DNA of 64,000 nt, from contig CM076270.1 in assembly GCA_038380795.1 (NCBI GenBank), positions 18,368,001 through 18,432,000 on the forward strand, in the 5' to 3' direction. Shown piece after piece: positions 59,501 through 64,000 of the stretch. A program made the translations under genes and the position numbers. Below the pieces are notes generated by a model, which saw nothing but the letters and a program-made list of their open reading frames with translations, did not search any database and was not told where the DNA came from. How positions within the stretch are numbered: position 1 is the first letter of the stretch; each line of letters begins with the position of its first letter. Source of the DNA: Pyrocephalus nanus. Its lineage: Eukaryota > Chordata > Aves > Passeriformes > Tyrannidae.

Positions 59501-62500
59501 CACCAAAGCTGCAAACTGAGGTTATTTGGCAGAAATCTATCTCCAGCTGCCAAGGTGTCTCCCAGAGGTGAGTGTGGGTTCCCAGTCCAGGCTTTCAGCC
59601 AAGGGTTGCCCACCAAGGCAGATGCTATGGGGACAGTGTCACCCCACGCCTGCTGCAAGGCATGGCAGGACCTGGGCAAGGACTTGGAGGAATTTCAGGT
59701 GGATTTGTTGCATCTTAGAAGAACCAAAAGGCACCTGTAAAACTATCACATGCATGGAGAGAACAACAAGTTAGCAGGAATTGTGTTCATTTCAGTTTTT
59801 ATAAGACAGGCTTCATCTTTTTTTTAATAAGAACCCAAATTTTGCCAGGATTAAAACTTCCTTGGTAACAAAAATAACTTTTTCATCAGCCTCACACCAC
59901 TGAGCATTGAAATAATAAGCAGCTTGAAAACTTGTGGGGAGTACTGTGTATTTTCTGGGTTTTGCTTCCTCTCCTGCCCTTGAGGTCAAATTCATGTGGA
60001 TGGGTATGGCTCTTCCCTGCCACCTTTCTGTAGTTGCTTAATCCCCAGTAAATTTCTGTTACAGCTTGAGAGTCTCTTTAATCTGTTTAACCTTCACCTA
60101 GTCCTTGCCTGAAGGCATTTGCTCCATGTCAATGTTATTTTATCTGGTCTGTTCTCAGATTTAATCCATCCTGATTAGAGATTTCTGAACATTTACCAAA
60201 GTAGGGCGGGCGGGGGAGTGTGGGCATAGAATTGTTTTAGAAATACCACAGAGTTTGAGGGAAATTACCACTGCATGAGTTATCAAGGCATCTCCTATGG
60301 ATTTCCATAGCATCAGGAACACTATCAGTGTTGAACATGGTTATCTGGATGACCAGCATCTGCTGCTTGTGCCCTAAGTCTGTCTGGCACTTCTGGGTGG
60401 CTGCAGAAGTGGGAGAGTGGGTAAAGTGTCTCCTGGGAGGGAGAGAGGCACAGTTATGCCATTAGCACTGCTGGTGCTGGGAGCATGGAGGTGTAATGGT
60501 GGAGCATGGGGGCTCCTGGAGTGGCCACGCTAAGGACAGGGTTGGGAGTGTCATCTGAAGTGTTCTGGCTGGAGAAGAGCTGCCCAGCAGGGTATGTGAT
60601 ATAACCAGAGTGTGTACCTAACAGTTGGAACAGGATTGGGAATAGTGCTCTTCATCTAGAATAGACACCTCCAGCTTTTCTAAATCACAGCATTTAATGG
60701 GAGTATCTTGGGCAGGAGGGAAGAAGAAGGAGCTTGCCCTGGTCTAACTGGCTCTGGGGGACAGCTGATCCTGGTGTTCCTGAAAGGACTGCTTGTCTGA
60801 GTCCTGCCAGGACCTAATGCCCCTAGCCGAGAATGAAATGCCCTGTACCCAGAGGGCACTGGGGCAGGGCAGGAGGCAGGTGAGAAACATGAAAAAGAAG
60901 GCTTTGAGAGAACTTTCTCCTCTGAATCCATTGGTCAAGTCAGCAGTTGAATTAAACTGATTAAACAGGCTCCCTCCCTGGACTTGGGGCTCACACATAC
61001 TTGTAAGTAAATCATATTGTATATAAATGCTGCTGGCCTATGCCTCACCCTTTTTTCTAGTTTTCAGTGTGTCTTGAAAATCAGACCTTTCACTGACTGC
61101 TGTGTCATGCCTGCACTGCAAAGTGCTGCAGGAAGTGCGAGGAACTAATTATGACAAGCAGTTTTATGGGAAATCCTTCGGGATGTATTAGTGTGCTGGA
61201 AGTCACCTTGAGACTAATTAAAACACCTAACCAAAACTGTTCAAAAAAGAGAACATCTCTGTAATTGCCTGCTGAAGGAACTCAAATACCAAGTACTTTA
61301 TAAATATCCTGTTAATGTGCAAATGAAATCTTTTATGACACTTGTCTGTGATTTAAAAGAAAAAAGGTGGTATTTGCCACTAGGCAAATAATCAAAATAT
61401 TTCCATCAGTAAGAAGTGAGTATTTCACTCAGAGCCACCACAGGCATCAGTAGCTCAGATTTATTCACAGACATCTTAGATAGCTCAAATCTATCCGCTT
61501 ATATTGTACTCCATGGAGTCAATAAGAATTCTGTATGGCACCTCCCCTGTGTGTGGATTTTTTGGAAGTCTGCCACATCTTGGTATAAAACTTTACCAGA
61601 TGCTCAGGCTGTGTGAAGAAGCTGAAGCAGCTTGTTTGGGACACGTGTACAGGGGTGGAGACGAAGAAGAGGCTGCATTTTGCATCACATGCACTTGGTT
61701 TTTAAGCTCCCAAGAAGTGGCACTGAAAGGCCTCACCAGTGCCCTCCATGTCAGGAGGCACCTGGGGTGGGTGGTGGGCAATGGCTTGCATGTGTTCCTC
61801 AATTCCTTGAGGAAAACCAAAGCTCTTCTTTTTCTATGGATTTCTATCAGTTTTAGAAAAAGGCAAACCAACAACCTCTTCCTCCAGATAAGGTCAGAAA
61901 AGACAAATATTTACCCAATGCTTCCCAGATCCAAATCAGCCTGGTCTGAGGTTGGGCGTGGGAGGAGGGCTCTGGAGGGATTTCCATTCCCAGGTCTCAG
62001 GGAGCTGGTGCAATGCTTGGTCTGCACAGTTTGTTCTGAATATCCTGATGCAGCCTGGCACAGAGCTAAAGGGGGAGAATCAGCTTTTGGTCAGTGGGTT
62101 GAATGCTGACACAAAGTTAGCAGGTACCTCTGATGCTGTGTGTTCTACCTGCGCAGTGCTCATTCCTCAGGCAAACCTCTGCCAGGTCTCCATACTTTTG
62201 AAGTGTTTTATCCTTCCCTAAAAAAAGAGAAAAGCTTGCAGTTTTCAGAGTGTTGCTGCTAGGGAATGGCTTCACAGATAAGCAAGGAAAGGTTTGAATA
62301 TCCTTGCCAGCAGCAGGAAATTATTATTTTCATTCTACAAGGCCAGAAAGTTTGAATATCCTCCCACTTACAATTCTCCTTGAAACATTTTTGCTTTCAA
62401 TTACAAAGCTCCCCTGGTCAGTCAAGGAAACCCAAGATATTCAAATTTGAGGCACACGCAGAAAACTTTTGCAAAACTAAAGTCAGCAACCTTGAAATGT

Positions 62501-64000
62501 TGCTGCTCATAAGCAGCAGATGGTGACTCAGATATGCCACACAACTGCATCCAGACTTGCCATCGGATCAGCTTCTGTAGGAGGACAAAGCAAAGAGTTG
62601 TGTCATGCTGATGAGTGGTGCTGTGGGCTTTTAGTTTAATTTTGGTGTAATAACTTCCAGAGGATAAGAGCACAAGTCTAGCACATGTGGCTTGTCTGTA
62701 GTTGCTGGCCCACAGAGGTTGGAAAGTCAGCCCAGGCTGTTCTTGGCTTAGGGCTAAAAGCAGCAATGCTGCCACAGGAATTTAGCAGAGTTACCCTGGC
62801 AGTACACTGAGCTGCTGTACAGCATCCTTTGGTTCTGGTTTGGTCAAAAATCTAAACCTCAATCTGCTGTGCAAGAAATTTTTTTAACAAATCCCACTAT
62901 TTCTGTAGGCTTTGATGTAGAAAACACCCACAGAAAATACCTGCAACCATCCACCACACGCAGTTAAGGTCTCAGCTGCTGGCTCTGTTGAGCATCCCAT
63001 CCCTGCCGTGGGCAGGCAGTAAAGGCTGATGCTGGGAACAGTTGTGGGTAGTGAAAAGATGGTTTCCCAGTGGGCTGGAGTCACATTCCATGACAACTGA
63101 TGCGAGCAGGAGGACGATTAATGTACTGGAAATGTTACTGTGCACTCACTCTGCAGATAAGCTGTCCTTTTCATCCAAGAGCTTACCATAACACTCTGCT
63201 ATGCCCTTTCCAGCTGAAACTCAGCTGAAACTCGAACACAAAGATGCCAAACACTGTGGCCAGTGCAGTATTTAATCCCATTCATTATATGGGCATTTCT
63301 GTGGAATATGCACTCTCTCCATTCAACCCATGAATTCAGGGGCTTCCTGGATGCAGTGGGAATTTTTTATGCTGCCTATTTGCCTCTTCCTGGGACATTC
63401 TAAACCATGATGTGTCTGTGCTGTGCATTATCTTCTGCTGTTAGACAGGATCCTTGGTGCAGATGGCCATGAACACAGGAGAAGGACAGACCTTGTGCTA
63501 AGATATATCACGCACTAGCTAAGATACTTTGTGCTTTCTACTGCAGAAAAGCACCTCTAGATGGTGATTCATCCTGCAGAAGTGATTAATTTGCCTTTTT
63601 TTTTTAATTTTACTGACCATAATTGGGAACTTACCATCCTCCTAATGTAGGAGCACAGATGATCACAAATGGTGTTTGTGTGGTGTGGCACTGGGTGTCA
63701 TGGACATGAGAAGAACATGGATGAGCAACTAATGCAATAAACAAGAAGGGCAGGTTTAAAGAGAGGTCACTGTGGGCACAGCAAATTCCTGGTTGATATT
63801 GCTGACACTGTGCAGAAATAACAGAGTCATCACATTGCTAGGAAAGTAAAATATGCGTTTTAAGCAATGGATATGGAAATTGCTCTGTAACATCCAGGAC
63901 CAGAGAGCACAGCTGAATATACCCATGGCCACCAGGGAGGTTTAGCCATGAATTCCTAAATCTCCAGGATTATCTGAGATTCTCAGCTGAGTGACTATGT
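56579..64000. other. 3' flank, no gene recognised
   Basis: No recognisable exon, RNA gene or complete mobile element. AT-rich unique blocks at about 57180-57480 and 61000-61420 could be regulatory. A GTTT/GGTT-rich simple tract lies at 59235-59355 and an 11-bp perfect tandem pair at 63212-63233. The longest open frame (61504-62109, +) shows no family signature. Confidence 0.5.
59235..59355. repeat. GTTT-rich low-complexity tract
   Basis: T runs punctuated by G, GG or GGG, including three perfect TTTG units. Not part of a recognised element. Confidence 0.65.

Noticed and set aside
61504..62109. 201-codon plus-strand open frame
   Set aside because: No recognisable motif; nested frames in other phases are also open, which points to stop-poor sequence by chance.
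40851..64000. Exons of genes near ST6GAL1 in mammals (RPL39L, RTP family, MASP1)
   Set aside because: No matching protein motif in any frame; these neighbours may lie beyond the window or be absent.
1..64000. CRISPR array, tRNA, rRNA, phage or bacterial operon features
   Set aside because: None seen; the sequence is vertebrate nuclear DNA.

Overview
The window is vertebrate nuclear DNA, most likely from a bird. It carries one multi-exon gene with canonical GT...AG introns, a CpG-island candidate promoter, long non-coding stretches, and sparse degraded repeats that look like avian CR1 LINEs. No bacterial-style operon, phage, CRISPR array or plasmid feature is present. The bird assignment rests on the CR1 3' ends and ORF2 remnants and on the bird-like protein; I cannot name the species.

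The only protein-coding gene I can support is ST6GAL1 (beta-galactoside alpha-2,6-sialyltransferase 1) on the + strand. Five coding exons (26811-27441, 30925-31022, 36025-36126, 37352-37526, 39374-39615) join in frame to 1248 nt, a 415-residue type II Golgi membrane enzyme. It has the short cytosolic tail, membrane anchor, stem, L, S, III and VS sialylmotifs, and six cysteines at the positions expected for its three disulfides.

Layout: 1-1900 is flank with nothing recognised. 1900-3060 is a CpG island with a likely first non-coding exon ending in a strong splice donor at 2487/2488. About 3.06-25.5 kb would be the long first intron, with a CR1 fragment and T37 run at about 8.2-8.5 kb and a second small CpG-rich patch at 15.27-15.42 kb. 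A likely second 5'UTR exon lies at 25508-25635. The coding exons with introns of 1.2-5.0 kb run from 26.8 to 39.6 kb. The 3'UTR follows, with candidate poly(A) signals at 39815, 40297 and 40816. From about 40.85 kb to the end is 3' flank with no recognisable gene, one CR1 3' end (48.53-48.66 kb) and a frameshifted CR1 ORF2 fragment (55.95-56.58 kb).

I did not find an undescribed gene system. The observations most worth checking concern ST6GAL1 itself: an uORF overlapping the start codon, an in-frame upstream ATG created by the inferred 5'UTR splice, a possible intronic poly(A) isoform lacking the catalytic domain, and a moved N-glycosylation site relative to the human enzyme. Conservation, expression and repeat-family statements were not computed and are marked as inference.
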